Positions 13,501-20,726 of a DNA stretch of 28,625 nucleotides are shown in pieces. The position numbers were made by a program, and so were the translations under genes. Origin of the DNA: a virus. How positions within the stretch are numbered: position 1 is the first letter of the stretch; each line of letters starts with the position of its first letter. The notes below the pieces were generated by a model. That model was not told the origin of the DNA. It saw nothing but the letters and a program-made list of their open reading frames with translations, and ran no database searches. The DNA lies in the IMG/VR virus record IMGVR_UViG_3300012936_000120, positions 1 to 28,625 of that record. One strand, written 5' to 3'.

Positions 13501-14518
13501 TACTCACGATTACAAGGTGGATATAAACATACCAAGAAGTGCAACATCAGTATCCACAATAGAATTAGATGATGCAAAACATCACGAGTCAGTTGATAAT
13601 TTGAGTCAAAACTTTTTTGATGACTATGAAACTATTACGGTTGATGGTTGTAATTTTGATGAGTATTTGAAAAAATTTAGAAATGTGGATGTTGTAAAAT
13701 TTGATGTTGAGGGACACGAGTATTCTATTTTTGAAAATTTATCAGATGAGAATATACAAAAGGTAAATCAATGGGTAATAGAATGGCACTTCAATTATGA
13801 TGGTGATAAGATTGATAAAATTTATTATAGACTAAAAGAACTTGGTTATGATGTAAAACTAAATCAAACATCATCAACTGAAGATGGTTATCTAAATAAT
13901 AGTTCTGGTATTTTATTTGCAAAAAAATATAAAGAGAAAAAAGAAAAAGTGATTGTTGATTTTATAGATGGATGTAGAGTAGAAATATTAGATGGTGACT
14001 CAAAAGATGATTACCTAATTCATTTTATCGACAAAGACAATAAAGTACCAACCGAAAAAATAAGAATGAAAACTAATCATTGGTATAAACCTGGTCGTCA
14101 CTATTTTGTAAATTGGAGAGTTGTAGTTTATAGAAATAAAGAATTGATACATACTGAAGATTTAGATTTGAATGGAAAGAATGTAACTATACAATTTGAT
14201 TCAAAGTCACTTGGAGATACTATTGCGTGGTTTCCGTATGTGGAAGAGTTTAGAAAAAAACATAAATGTAATGTCTATGTTTCTACATTCAAAAACTTTT
14301 TGTTTCAGAACAATTATAAAGATATTAATTATTTAGAGCCAGGACAATATGGTGATAATACTTATGCAAGTTATCATATTGGTTGGTACAAAAATGATAA
14401 AGGTGAAATAGACCTTGCAAGAAATAAACAAGATTTTAGAAAAATTCCTTTACAAAAATCAGCAACTGAAATATTAGGTTTAGATTTTGTAGAGATAAAA
14501 CCAAAGGTAAAATTATGA
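10526..14518 (+). CDS. Giant multidomain glycosyltransferase/FkbM methyltransferase with TibC-like N-terminal half
   Basis: A 1330-aa protein. Domains in order: GT-A glycosyltransferase (1-240) with LDADD (88-91, DxD-type); a linker; GT4-type GT-B domain (about 410-810) with FGRWDYRK (605) and the EX7E motif EGWNLPLIE (690-698); a beta module (about 830-920); an FkbM-family methyltransferase (about 925-1110) with IDVGGSCG (941-947) and FDVEGHE (1060-1064); and a C-terminal part (about 1142-1330) matching the N-terminal half of the Aah/TibC strand-loop-strand O-heptosyltransferase family, with SLGDTIAWFPYVEEF from 1228 and PGQYGD...YASYHIGW. The catalytic second half of that enzyme is absent here and is found in the gene after the next. 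The fused enzymes suggest a phage-made glycan on the virion or cell surface. Last four bases overlap the next ATG. Confidence 0.85.
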   Translation: MKINLVTSFYNNSQYFDEISKSVEEAVKLYPNTEWVVTDDFDKSDIGITLKKYQITNYHTKVITQNYKQELYWNPHKFCDGDIIVGLDADDVLMPDALWYINHIYTRFPDVHNLHFSTKFYKDSFEWNNYHNTSMVDYKDYESFVEYHKDYELNKSIAGGPFRDKEPRVGYVWGGLRCYKNPGKDFDFLKYFPQEIKDYGKHEDFVKLSVLQTLGKSLYVNRPIYKLRRHDKQTTGNYVWENNENYDDNKFSVIRDNAPKPKYGFEKGLTLCDSITNSLVVLEEFDNINVVALKNFPDDFDTMESLRCTYPDLVFETYVKKDTDLVVFRVNNIDDYANVKFEIDDLKDDYSIIVFCEDENFTHETCDEGEEKLTHIKMVKSHFEKCLWTTYLYKYYWIMSVKESKKYNFNVRLETSFIGTTGYNNHARDHFTKVDERVPVKIGNFTIGKGWKGMSNDPHKNESYMTHQISTMLDQQYLWNKDKQLIKEPMYQDKHLQDGRWDKNEDEVYIVLNEANHHLFYQDHPNNIPKIAFNVWETTRYEDSFFNKLLEFDQLWLPSEWAKQCVIEQGYPEDKVQIVTEGVDGQTFYPKKVEESDRFKFIIFGRWDYRKCTKELIQTFLNTFGMDEKVDLIISVDNPFSIDGLESTEERLKHFGLEDDRIKVLHFPSREEYINYIQQGNVFLSCARSEGWNLPLIEALACGTPSICSNWGAQLQFAKDYAHLVDIVDERPAVEGEETFNYKAPGNYCEPDFDHLGKVMRDVYENYTEYKEKAIHDSVLLRNEFQWKRVANKSLDVMQNLINTFDSNMFKVELSKNEDNLDKIEYSFGTELNDVVVSIKDSSTNLTIYHCKYDKVDSNVTYWVVPNSYVDFEEIKMDFEIEVYSNGELYNSKKIGYGSDKQHRYFYNSPTDNNWYNFYEMNHMKIYEKELFVNDESVVIDVGGSCGVFTDYVLNKGATQVFCFEPVPDTYEDLLKTFEDEPNVTIINEAVTTHDYKVDINIPRSATSVSTIELDDAKHHESVDNLSQNFFDDYETITVDGCNFDEYLKKFRNVDVVKFDVEGHEYSIFENLSDENIQKVNQWVIEWHFNYDGDKIDKIYYRLKELGYDVKLNQTSSTEDGYLNNSSGILFAKKYKEKKEKVIVDFIDGCRVEILDGDSKDDYLIHFIDKDNKVPTEKIRMKTNHWYKPGRHYFVNWRVVVYRNKELIHTEDLDLNGKNVTIQFDSKSLGDTIAWFPYVEEFRKKHKCNVYVSTFKNFLFQNNYKDINYLEPGQYGDNTYASYHIGWYKNDKGEIDLARNKQDFRKIPLQKSATEILGLDFVEIKPKVKL

Positions 14519-14892
14519 AAGTAGAAATTCCAAATGGTGATTTAGTAGATAAAATTACTATACTAAAAATAAAACAATTGAATGTTATGAATGAAGAAAA
14601 ATTACAGAACATCAAATTAGAATATCAAACTCTAAAACCATTATTGGAAGAAATAGGTATGAGTGAAAATGATAGATTATTTACAGACCTGTTAGATGTA
14701 AATGAAAAGTTGTGGAGAATAGAAGATGACCTTAGAGTGTTGGAAAAAGATAAAGAATTTGGTGATACATTTGTAAATTTGGCAAGAGCAGTATATTTTA
14801 CAAATGATGAAAGAGCTGAAATCAAAAAGAAGATAAATCTAAAAACAGGATCTAAACTTGTTGAAGAAAAGGATTATGTCGAATACAAATAA
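14515..14892 (+). CDS. DUF6165 family protein
   Basis: The 125-aa product begins MKVEIPNGDLVDKITILKIK and ends EIKKKINLKTGSKLVEEKDYVEYK. The block patterns 'NG.lvDKItILkiK', 'LW.iEDdlR..E' and 'LAR.VY..NDeRA.iKkkIN' are those I know as DUF6165, a helical family usually found in glycan clusters; biochemical function unknown. It starts in an ATGA overlap with the 1330-aa gene and overlaps the following giant gene by 17 bases. Its position interrupts what looks like one heptosyltransferase. Confidence 0.75.
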   Translation: MKVEIPNGDLVDKITILKIKQLNVMNEEKLQNIKLEYQTLKPLLEEIGMSENDRLFTDLLDVNEKLWRIEDDLRVLEKDKEFGDTFVNLARAVYFTNDERAEIKKKINLKTGSKLVEEKDYVEYK

Positions 14893-17800
14893 AAAATATG
14901 TTACTTTAGCAATCCATTCTACTGCACAGGCAAAGTATTGGAATAGGGAAGATGGATGGCAAACAGTTGTTGATTTTATGATTGACAAAGGTTATGAGGT
15001 TCATCAAGTAGATTGGGATAGTGGTGAGTATATGGGTAATCATCCACCTAAAGGAATTGTTGATAAGACTCATCTACCCTTACCAGAAACTGCACAGATA
15101 ATAAAAGATAGTGAGTGTTTCATTGGTATTAGTTCAGGACTTTCTTGGTTGGCTTGGTCATTGGATGTTCCCGTTGTTATGGTTAGTGGATTTACAGACC
15201 CAAATTTTGAAATGGATTGTGGTAGAGTGTTCAATGAGAATGTATGTAATTCTTGTTTTAAAGATGAGGAGTTTGATGCTGGTGATTGGAATTGGTGTCC
15301 ACGACATAAAGATACTGATAGAATGTTTGAGTGTTCTAAAGAAATTCATCCATATGAAGTGTTGAATGAAATCAGTAAAATATTATTTCCAAAAAGTAAA
15401 GGTGTAGATTCTTGTAAAGTTATATGTACTTGGATGGGTGGTGATAGACAAAGACGAGATGGACTAAAAAATAGTGGATACAGATATGATTGGCCAGACC
15501 ACGGTCAGTATTGGGAGAAAGATAAAATTTTTGATTCGTTCAAAGAGATTATGACATTGGAACATTCAATTGATGGTGGTAGAAAATATGACACGATAAT
15601 TGTAAACTCATATTCAGAAAATACTGAGATGTACAACTATCTAAATTATATAAATGGTGTTGAGACAAAGAATGGTAAATTTAGAGTATTGAATTTATTA
15701 GACAACGAAGGTAAGAATTACAAATCATACAATGATGCATATAAATATTTTAGAGATGATTATGATTGGTGGATGTTTACACCAGATGATTATGTTTATT
15801 TATCTAATGGTTGGTATCAGGCCACTATAGATAAATTTGAAGAACAAGAAAATACCGCTGTAGTTTCTTTATTAGGTAATGGTCAAGAGTTTTACCCATC
15901 CGCGGATGGTGGGGGTTATTGGGATTTAGATACTACACATTCACACGATGGTGCTATTTTATCCAATACATTTTACTTAGATAAATTGTTAGAATGGTTT
16001 GGTGGAACTTTTCCATATGCATCTGGTGATATACATACCAGCCATCTGGATATGTCGCATGTTCTTGTGGGTGAGATACCATTCACCAATACATTTCAAA
16101 AGTATGGTTATAAGGTTGTGTCTTTTAGTGATACACACGATACTCAATACTTACCAGATGATAAGGTGGAAGAGAAACAAGATGACCTACCACAAGAACC
16201 ACCTGAAGTAAAATGGCCACTAACACATAATGGTAAAATATACTCCATACCATATTGGAATTGGAAAGAAGAAAAATATGATAAGACTAATTTAGAACTT
16301 GAAGATAAATTCAACAATGATGTTTTTATAGTTACGGGTTATCCAAAAGGTGAAGAACGAATAAACTATATGATAGAAACTATAAAACAACTAAGGAAAA
16401 CTGGTAAAGAAATATATGTTGCATCACATTGTCCAATACCAATAGAGATTCAAGAAATGATTGATGGTTCTATATACGATAAAAGAAATGAGTTGATTGA
16501 CCAAGAAAGAGTTTTAGGTGGGTACACAATATATGACAGACGATATGGTTCTTATTATGCAGTATATTGGACTACTGGATATAACGATAGACACGACCAA
16601 TGGGCATCTGTAAAAATACCAATACCACTTGGTAGACACCAAGTTGTATGTATGTCAAATATCCATAATGGATTGGCACTCGCACGAGAGTTGGGTAAAG
16701 ATTTGGCATACATTATAGAATCTGATATAAAGTTAGACGATAGAGATTTAGGTCAGTTTGATTGGATGAAAGACCAAATGAGACTACAAGGTAAAAGTGG
16801 GTATGTACAATCTTTTACAGACCAAAAATTTCCTGGTGGTAGGAAAGAAGGAATTTGGGGAATTGGTATGGAATGGGCTGTAGTTGAACCAAGTTTGTTT
16901 CTTGATAAAGTAGATTGGGCATTTGGTGTTGATGAGTACTTTGAAAAGGCACATAAAAATGGATTACCATCTGCATATCTCGAAGAAGTATTTTTACATT
17001 ACCTAAAAGATGATTTGGATAAATTTATATTTGATGTTATACCAGAAGATACTGATAAGTGTATTTCAAAAGTTTTACCAAACACAATATTGAATCAACA
17101 GATTGATATGAAAGAAGACCCACGATTAGGTGCTGTTATATGTAGGTCTGAAGCTGACCACAATGTAGTTGGTGACCCTTACTTCTGGTTTATAAATTTT
17201 GGTACTGCAGAATATGAATTCCAAACAATCTATACTATCAATGATGAAATTATTTATACAGAAGATTGGATAAGTAAACAAAGTAGAACTCAAGTACCGA
17301 GATTACTTTACACATATTGTTTACGACTAAAAGTACCTAACGAAAACGAAATACATAAAGTACAACTTGTAGGTAAGGATGGAAAAGTTGTAGTGGAAAG
17401 ACAATATGATTCTGAAAATTTTATTCACCTAAATGGTGCCTGTACAATCAATTGTAAAGTGGACACACTTCAATCACTACATTTGATGTATGAGGGACAC
17501 GATGAATATATGGCAATATGTGATGATGGTGGTGTGAGACATTGTACCTTTCATACTATACACTCAAGAGGTGGTTCAAATGATAGATGGTATAAAGAAC
17601 ACAAGTTCTTATATGAGAATAATCTTGAGACAATAGAGTGTGATGACTTTATAGACTTTAGTCCACACGAAGGTATATGGATAAAGAAAATTTATAGAGA
17701 TAACAAACATAAAAATATAAAGGCAATACAAGATAATAAAATTTTTCAAAGATGTTTGTTGAGTAATAATCCATCTTTACCAGATAAATTTATTATTGAT

Positions 17801-18019
17801 ATTGATGATGTTGAGATACAAGAAAATACATTTGTAAAAATAGATGAAAAAGATATTGATAAATTCTTAGATATATATCGTAAAAATAAATACCACCAAC
17901 AACCACATACCATTATAGTGACTTCCGAAAACGAAAAATTGGACATAGAAATATTGAGTGGATATGAGTGGTTGGTAATTGAGAGTGATGGTTACTATGC
18001 TCACATAGGAAAAAAATAA
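14876..18019 (+). CDS. Giant glycosyltransferase protein starting with TibC-like catalytic half
   Basis: ATG 14876 gives 1047 aa (TTG 14858 or 14861 are alternatives), with AAAAGG just before. Residues 8-170 match the catalytic half of Aah/TibC heptosyltransferases: IHSTAQAKYWN (13-23), FIGISSGLSWLAW (82-94), VVMVSGFTDP, and cysteines 124, 127, 141 and 153 (NVCNSCF, WNWCPRH, FECSKE) matching the four-cysteine iron site known in TibC. A second GT-A-like domain (about 190-420) has DWWMFTPDDYV (Asp304, Asp305). A third (about 482-750) begins VFIVTGYPKGEERINYM and has YIIESDIKLDD (611-621). The C-terminal 280 residues are beta-rich and unrecognised. Together with the upstream giant gene it encodes about 2400 residues of glycan machinery. 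Confidence 0.8.
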   Translation: MSNTNKKYVTLAIHSTAQAKYWNREDGWQTVVDFMIDKGYEVHQVDWDSGEYMGNHPPKGIVDKTHLPLPETAQIIKDSECFIGISSGLSWLAWSLDVPVVMVSGFTDPNFEMDCGRVFNENVCNSCFKDEEFDAGDWNWCPRHKDTDRMFECSKEIHPYEVLNEISKILFPKSKGVDSCKVICTWMGGDRQRRDGLKNSGYRYDWPDHGQYWEKDKIFDSFKEIMTLEHSIDGGRKYDTIIVNSYSENTEMYNYLNYINGVETKNGKFRVLNLLDNEGKNYKSYNDAYKYFRDDYDWWMFTPDDYVYLSNGWYQATIDKFEEQENTAVVSLLGNGQEFYPSADGGGYWDLDTTHSHDGAILSNTFYLDKLLEWFGGTFPYASGDIHTSHLDMSHVLVGEIPFTNTFQKYGYKVVSFSDTHDTQYLPDDKVEEKQDDLPQEPPEVKWPLTHNGKIYSIPYWNWKEEKYDKTNLELEDKFNNDVFIVTGYPKGEERINYMIETIKQLRKTGKEIYVASHCPIPIEIQEMIDGSIYDKRNELIDQERVLGGYTIYDRRYGSYYAVYWTTGYNDRHDQWASVKIPIPLGRHQVVCMSNIHNGLALARELGKDLAYIIESDIKLDDRDLGQFDWMKDQMRLQGKSGYVQSFTDQKFPGGRKEGIWGIGMEWAVVEPSLFLDKVDWAFGVDEYFEKAHKNGLPSAYLEEVFLHYLKDDLDKFIFDVIPEDTDKCISKVLPNTILNQQIDMKEDPRLGAVICRSEADHNVVGDPYFWFINFGTAEYEFQTIYTINDEIIYTEDWISKQSRTQVPRLLYTYCLRLKVPNENEIHKVQLVGKDGKVVVERQYDSENFIHLNGACTINCKVDTLQSLHLMYEGHDEYMAICDDGGVRHCTFHTIHSRGGSNDRWYKEHKFLYENNLETIECDDFIDFSPHEGIWIKKIYRDNKHKNIKAIQDNKIFQRCLLSNNPSLPDKFIIDIDDVEIQENTFVKIDEKDIDKFLDIYRKNKYHQQPHTIIVTSENEKLDIEILSGYEWLVIESDGYYAHIGKK

Positions 18020-18049
18020 TAAAAAACGATATATACTTTGTAAAAATCC

Positions 18050-18063
18050 AAGATATATATCTT
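18050..18063. repeat. Perfect 14-bp palindrome upstream of phoH
   Basis: AAGATATATATCTT is exactly self-complementary and lies in the 93-base gap between the glycosyltransferase gene and PhoH. It could be a small hairpin followed by TATTTATT (weak terminator) or an operator-like site. Such AT palindromes also occur by chance in AT-rich DNA. Confidence 0.35.
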
Positions 18064-18112
18064 ATTTATTATCAGAAAAGGAAATGTTACTAAATCAAAA
18101 ACGGAGAGTTCT

Positions 18113-18868
18113 ATGTCTGATAAAATCCAAAAACAACAAGAGTGTAAAAACAAACGACAAGCTCTAACTCAAATCAAAAGATTAAAGTTAGACGAGTCTT
18201 TGGAGTTTCGTGGTAATAACCAAAAATTGTTTTATGAGGAAATTACCAAAAATGATATTACTTTTTCAATAGGCCCAGCAGGATGTGGTAAAACATATAT
18301 TGCATCATATTATGCATTGACTGCACTGGCAACCAAAAAAGTAGATAGTATCATTATTACCAAACCTCTTGTGGAACTTGGTGGTGAAAAACTTGGTTTC
18401 TTACCTGGTGATATTGACGAAAAGACAGAACCTTTTATGATGTCAATCTATTATAATATGGAACAGATTATCGGTAAACAAAGGTTAGATGTTTTGAGAC
18501 AAACAGGTGTGATTCAAGTAATACCATTTGCATATATGAGAGGTTTGACCTTGGCTAATAAACTTGTAATATTAGATGAGGCCCAAAATGCCACACCACT
18601 ACAATTGAAAGCATTTCTAACAAGAATTGGAATTGGTTCAAAGTATGTGATAACTGGTGATTTGGAACAAACCGATATTATAAAAGAAAATGGTCTCGAA
18701 GATTCTATCAAGAGATTCATTGGATTAGATGGTGTGGGATTCTCTCGATTCACTTTAGAAGATGTGACACGACACCCAATCGTGCAAGGTTTACTCTCAA
18801 GATACAAACCAACTTGGGTATTACCTAACACATCTGCTGAAATCACATTATCAAGATACTTGGCATAA
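18113..18868 (+). CDS. phoH: PhoH-like P-loop ATPase
   Basis: A 251-aa protein from ATG 18113 with GGAGAG 6-11 bases upstream. After a basic N-terminal helix comes Walker A GPAGCGKT (54-61), the PhoH signature TKPLVELGGEKLGFLPGD, a VIPFAYMRGLTLAN stretch and Walker B VILDEAQNAT (Asp155, Glu156), then ITGDLEQTDI. Length and motif order agree with the usual phage PhoH (C-terminal PhoH domain). PhoH is widespread in marine phages; a role in RNA metabolism as an RNA helicase partner or in phosphate stress has been proposed. It stands alone, followed by a structured terminator region. Confidence 0.95.
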   Translation: MSDKIQKQQECKNKRQALTQIKRLKLDESLEFRGNNQKLFYEEITKNDITFSIGPAGCGKTYIASYYALTALATKKVDSIIITKPLVELGGEKLGFLPGDIDEKTEPFMMSIYYNMEQIIGKQRLDVLRQTGVIQVIPFAYMRGLTLANKLVILDEAQNATPLQLKAFLTRIGIGSKYVITGDLEQTDIIKENGLEDSIKRFIGLDGVGFSRFTLEDVTRHPIVQGLLSRYKPTWVLPNTSAEITLSRYLA

Positions 18869-18898
18869 AAAAGATAAAGAAAAAAACGATTTTCAGAA

Positions 18899-18947
18899 TT
18901 TACATACATATATATAAATGTAAGAAGTTTTGAAAAACATTTTCAAA
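18899..18947 (+). other. Two small hairpins between phoH and its terminator
   Basis: TTACAT (18899-18904) pairs with ATGTAA (18918-18923), and TTTGAAAA (18929-18936) pairs perfectly with TTTTCAAA (18940-18947) across a 3-base loop. The first loop contains TATATATAAATG, close to a T4-type late promoter (TATAAATA). They could be RNA processing or stability elements, but AT-rich DNA gives such stems easily. Confidence 0.4.
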
Positions 18948-18950
18948 TAT

Positions 18951-19028
18951 AAAATAGAGGCTCACACGATTTTTAGTTTCCACTTCGTTCCAAACTTAAA
19001 AAACAAGATGAGCCTTTATTTTTTAATT
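18951..19028 (+). terminator. Long two-tier hairpin terminator after phoH
   Basis: The outer stem pairs AAAATAGAGGCTCA (18951-18964) with TGAGCCTTTATTTT (19009-19022), 14 pairs with one G:U. Within its 44-base loop, TTTTTAGTTT pairs with AAACTTAAAAA with one bulged A, leaving a CCACTTCGTTCC apex. The stem is followed by TTTTTTAATTTATTT. This fits an intrinsic terminator, though the long internal structure is unusual. Confidence 0.7.
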
Positions 19029-19039
19029 TATTTAGATAA

Positions 19040-19585
19040 ATGAAGACATCATTAGTTACGAACAAATATGCAATACAAGTCTTTCCTGGTGAGATTACAT
19101 ATGGGATATACAAAAACTCATATTGGTATGGTTTGTATAGTATCAATAATCCAATATATAAATGGGTAATTCAACGAGTCAAAAACGAAACACCAAATCA
19201 AGATATATTTGATATATGTGTATCAGGTGGTATCTTAGAAAATTGGTTTACTTGGGATGTTGATTTATTTTTATTTGGTCCGTATGAACCTAAAAAAATA
19301 AGAGAATCACTTGACACAATGGTTCGTATAGGATTTGAAGAACATCTTTATATTGATGTTGTATGGGCAGAAAAACTTTGGCCTATACATAAACCTGATG
19401 AATGGGAAATGGAATTTTATTCGTATGAGTTGAGTAATGAATGGGCACGAGATGGTAACTATAGAGATTTGAGTGATAGAGAATTAGTAGATGGATTGTA
19501 CAGAAGAGTTGAGAAACTTCCTTACGATAAACATATAAGAAATCAAGAAATAGGTTATCGATATAAAAAACCAATATTTTTATAA
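19040..19585 (+). CDS. Nucleotidyltransferase-like (MNT-fold) protein
   Basis: The 181-aa product carries VSGGILENWFTWDVDLFLFG (61-80): a GG pair, then Asp73-x-Asp75 in the hG[GS]...DxD arrangement of the polymerase-beta/MNT nucleotidyltransferase fold. YIDVVW supplies a third acidic residue, Asp106. It is followed by a helical, acidic region and a basic C-terminus (YRYKKPIF). Substrate cannot be told; related folds include tRNA and protein nucleotidylyl- or AMP-transferases. There is no visible Shine-Dalgarno sequence before the ATG, which directly follows the terminator's T-rich tail. Its next neighbour is a PNK-type phosphatase under its own promoter. Confidence 0.6.
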   Translation: MKTSLVTNKYAIQVFPGEITYGIYKNSYWYGLYSINNPIYKWVIQRVKNETPNQDIFDICVSGGILENWFTWDVDLFLFGPYEPKKIRESLDTMVRIGFEEHLYIDVVWAEKLWPIHKPDEWEMEFYSYELSNEWARDGNYRDLSDRELVDGLYRRVEKLPYDKHIRNQEIGYRYKKPIFL

Positions 19586-19590
19586 AATAA

Positions 19591-19623
19591 TGCTTGACTC
19601 GTATACAAATTTCTTTGTATATT
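19591..19623 (+). promoter_or_regulatory. Sigma70-type promoter P5, driving the HAD phosphatase
   Basis: ATGCTTGACTCGTATAC contains TTGACT at 19594-19599; TATATT is at 19618-19623 after an 18-bp spacer ending TTTCTTTG, exactly as in P2. The ATG at 19630 is only 6 bases past the -10, so the message may be leaderless. Confidence 0.8.
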
Positions 19624-19629
19624 TAAAAT

Positions 19630-20136
19630 ATGAAAAACACAGTTATATTTGATTTAGATGGTACTCTTGCTAACATTGATGTTAGAAGAGACAAGTCACT
19701 AAAACCTAATGGTAAATTAGATTGGGATATATTTGCTTCTCCAACATCTGTTATGGATTGGGACACACCCAACAAACCAGTTGTGAAGATGGCACAATTG
19801 TTTCACAATGATGGTTTTAGAATTGTTATCTTTAGTGGTAGGAATGACAGGTCGTTTCACGCTACACGAGATTGGTTGAAAATACACAATGTACCATTTG
19901 ATTTATTAGTTATGAGACCTGATAAATTCAAGGACGATTCGTGGCCTGTTGCTGATGGTAACCCTGCCACATTTGATATGAGATTTATGCCTGATGAAAT
20001 ACTCAAGAAAAAAATGTTAGATACTTTCTTAGATATTGATGATGTATTTCTTGTGGTAGATGACAGAGACAAAGTTGTCAAGATGTGGAGAGACTTAGGA
20101 CTAAATACCTTTCAAGTAGCACCAGGTGATTTCTAA
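19630..20136 (+). CDS. HAD-family phosphatase like the polynucleotide kinase 3'-phosphatase domain
   Basis: A 168-aa protein with DLDGT (8-12, nucleophile Asp8 and Asp10), VIFSGR (motif II, Ser69), conserved Lys near 107-128 and VVDDRDKVVKMW (motif IV Asp154/Asp155). The SGRND...TRDWLKIHNVPFDLLVMRP arrangement matches the C-terminal phosphatase domain of T4 PseT (polynucleotide 5'-kinase/3'-phosphatase), which removes 3' phosphates from cleaved nucleic acid. Here the kinase half is missing, so it is a standalone phosphatase; a nucleotide phosphatase is the alternative. The stop directly abuts the next ATG. Confidence 0.8.
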   Translation: MKNTVIFDLDGTLANIDVRRDKSLKPNGKLDWDIFASPTSVMDWDTPNKPVVKMAQLFHNDGFRIVIFSGRNDRSFHATRDWLKIHNVPFDLLVMRPDKFKDDSWPVADGNPATFDMRFMPDEILKKKMLDTFLDIDDVFLVVDDRDKVVKMWRDLGLNTFQVAPGDF

Positions 20137-20658
20137 ATGAAGTGTATTTCTTGTGATAGTATGGTGGATGACCACCGATTACATCTTGGATACAATGAGT
20201 GTATAGAATGTTCTGATGAAGAGAAATATTCTGCACACCAAGTGTATCCACATAAAACAGGTGGATATGTACAACCAGTAAAGTCTGATACTAAGAAGAA
20301 TTTACAGAGAATGGATAGACGAAGTACTGGTGGTGGTCGTACTGCCAAGGGTATTTTCTCAGACCAAAGTTGGGATAGGTGGTTGAAAAATTATGAAGAA
20401 CAACAAAACAATCCTAAACCAAAAAGAAAAATAGTATGGAAAGCACCTATAGTACACTATTTATCAGAAGAGGAGCGTACAAAGTTAGTACAATCCTATT
20501 ATGATAATAATGGTTATCAACCAACTTTGGATTATTGTATGGAGTTATATAGACAAGATAAAATTTCATTTACTATGAAAACTGAACTTGCCAATATGGT
20601 GACTCAACAACAGATGTTACCAAAAAGATTGAGAAAATGGGTAAGAAAAATAAAATAA
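20137..20658 (+). CDS. Zinc-ribbon protein, unknown function
   Basis: The 173-aa product starts MKCISC with Cys3 and Cys6, and Cys22 and Cys25 (ECIEC) complete a four-cysteine zinc ribbon at the N-terminus. Then comes PHKTGGYVQPV and a basic, helical region with an SEEERTKLVQSYYDNNGYQ motif and a Lys/Arg-rich C-terminus (LPKRLRKWVRKIK). It looks nucleic-acid binding. The start directly follows the phosphatase stop, so the pair is probably coupled. Similar ribbon proteins are present in marine T4-like phages, but I know no assigned function. Confidence 0.65.
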   Translation: MKCISCDSMVDDHRLHLGYNECIECSDEEKYSAHQVYPHKTGGYVQPVKSDTKKNLQRMDRRSTGGGRTAKGIFSDQSWDRWLKNYEEQQNNPKPKRKIVWKAPIVHYLSEEERTKLVQSYYDNNGYQPTLDYCMELYRQDKISFTMKTELANMVTQQQMLPKRLRKWVRKIK

Positions 20659-20667
20659 ATGAAAAAA

Positions 20668-20700
20668 GTGCTTGACCCGTATTGTTTTTCTTCGTATATT
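20668..20700 (+). promoter_or_regulatory. Sigma70-type promoter P6
   Basis: TTGACC at 20672-20677, 17-bp spacer beginning CGTATTG, TATATT at 20695-20700. The 60-odd bases from the -35 to the start codon are nearly identical to those of P2 (about four changes). An A-rich tract precedes it. Confidence 0.85.
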
Positions 20701-20726
20701 AGGGTATGAAAAATAAAGGAAAAATA

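Noticed and set aside
14515-14892. Heptosyltransferase split explained as a sequencing error
   Set aside because: A full, well-formed DUF6165 gene separates the halves, so a simple frameshift or miscalled base cannot produce the arrangement.
18514-18909. 131-codon minus-strand open frame across phoH
   Set aside because: It lies opposite the Walker B half of a clear PhoH gene and has no start signals.
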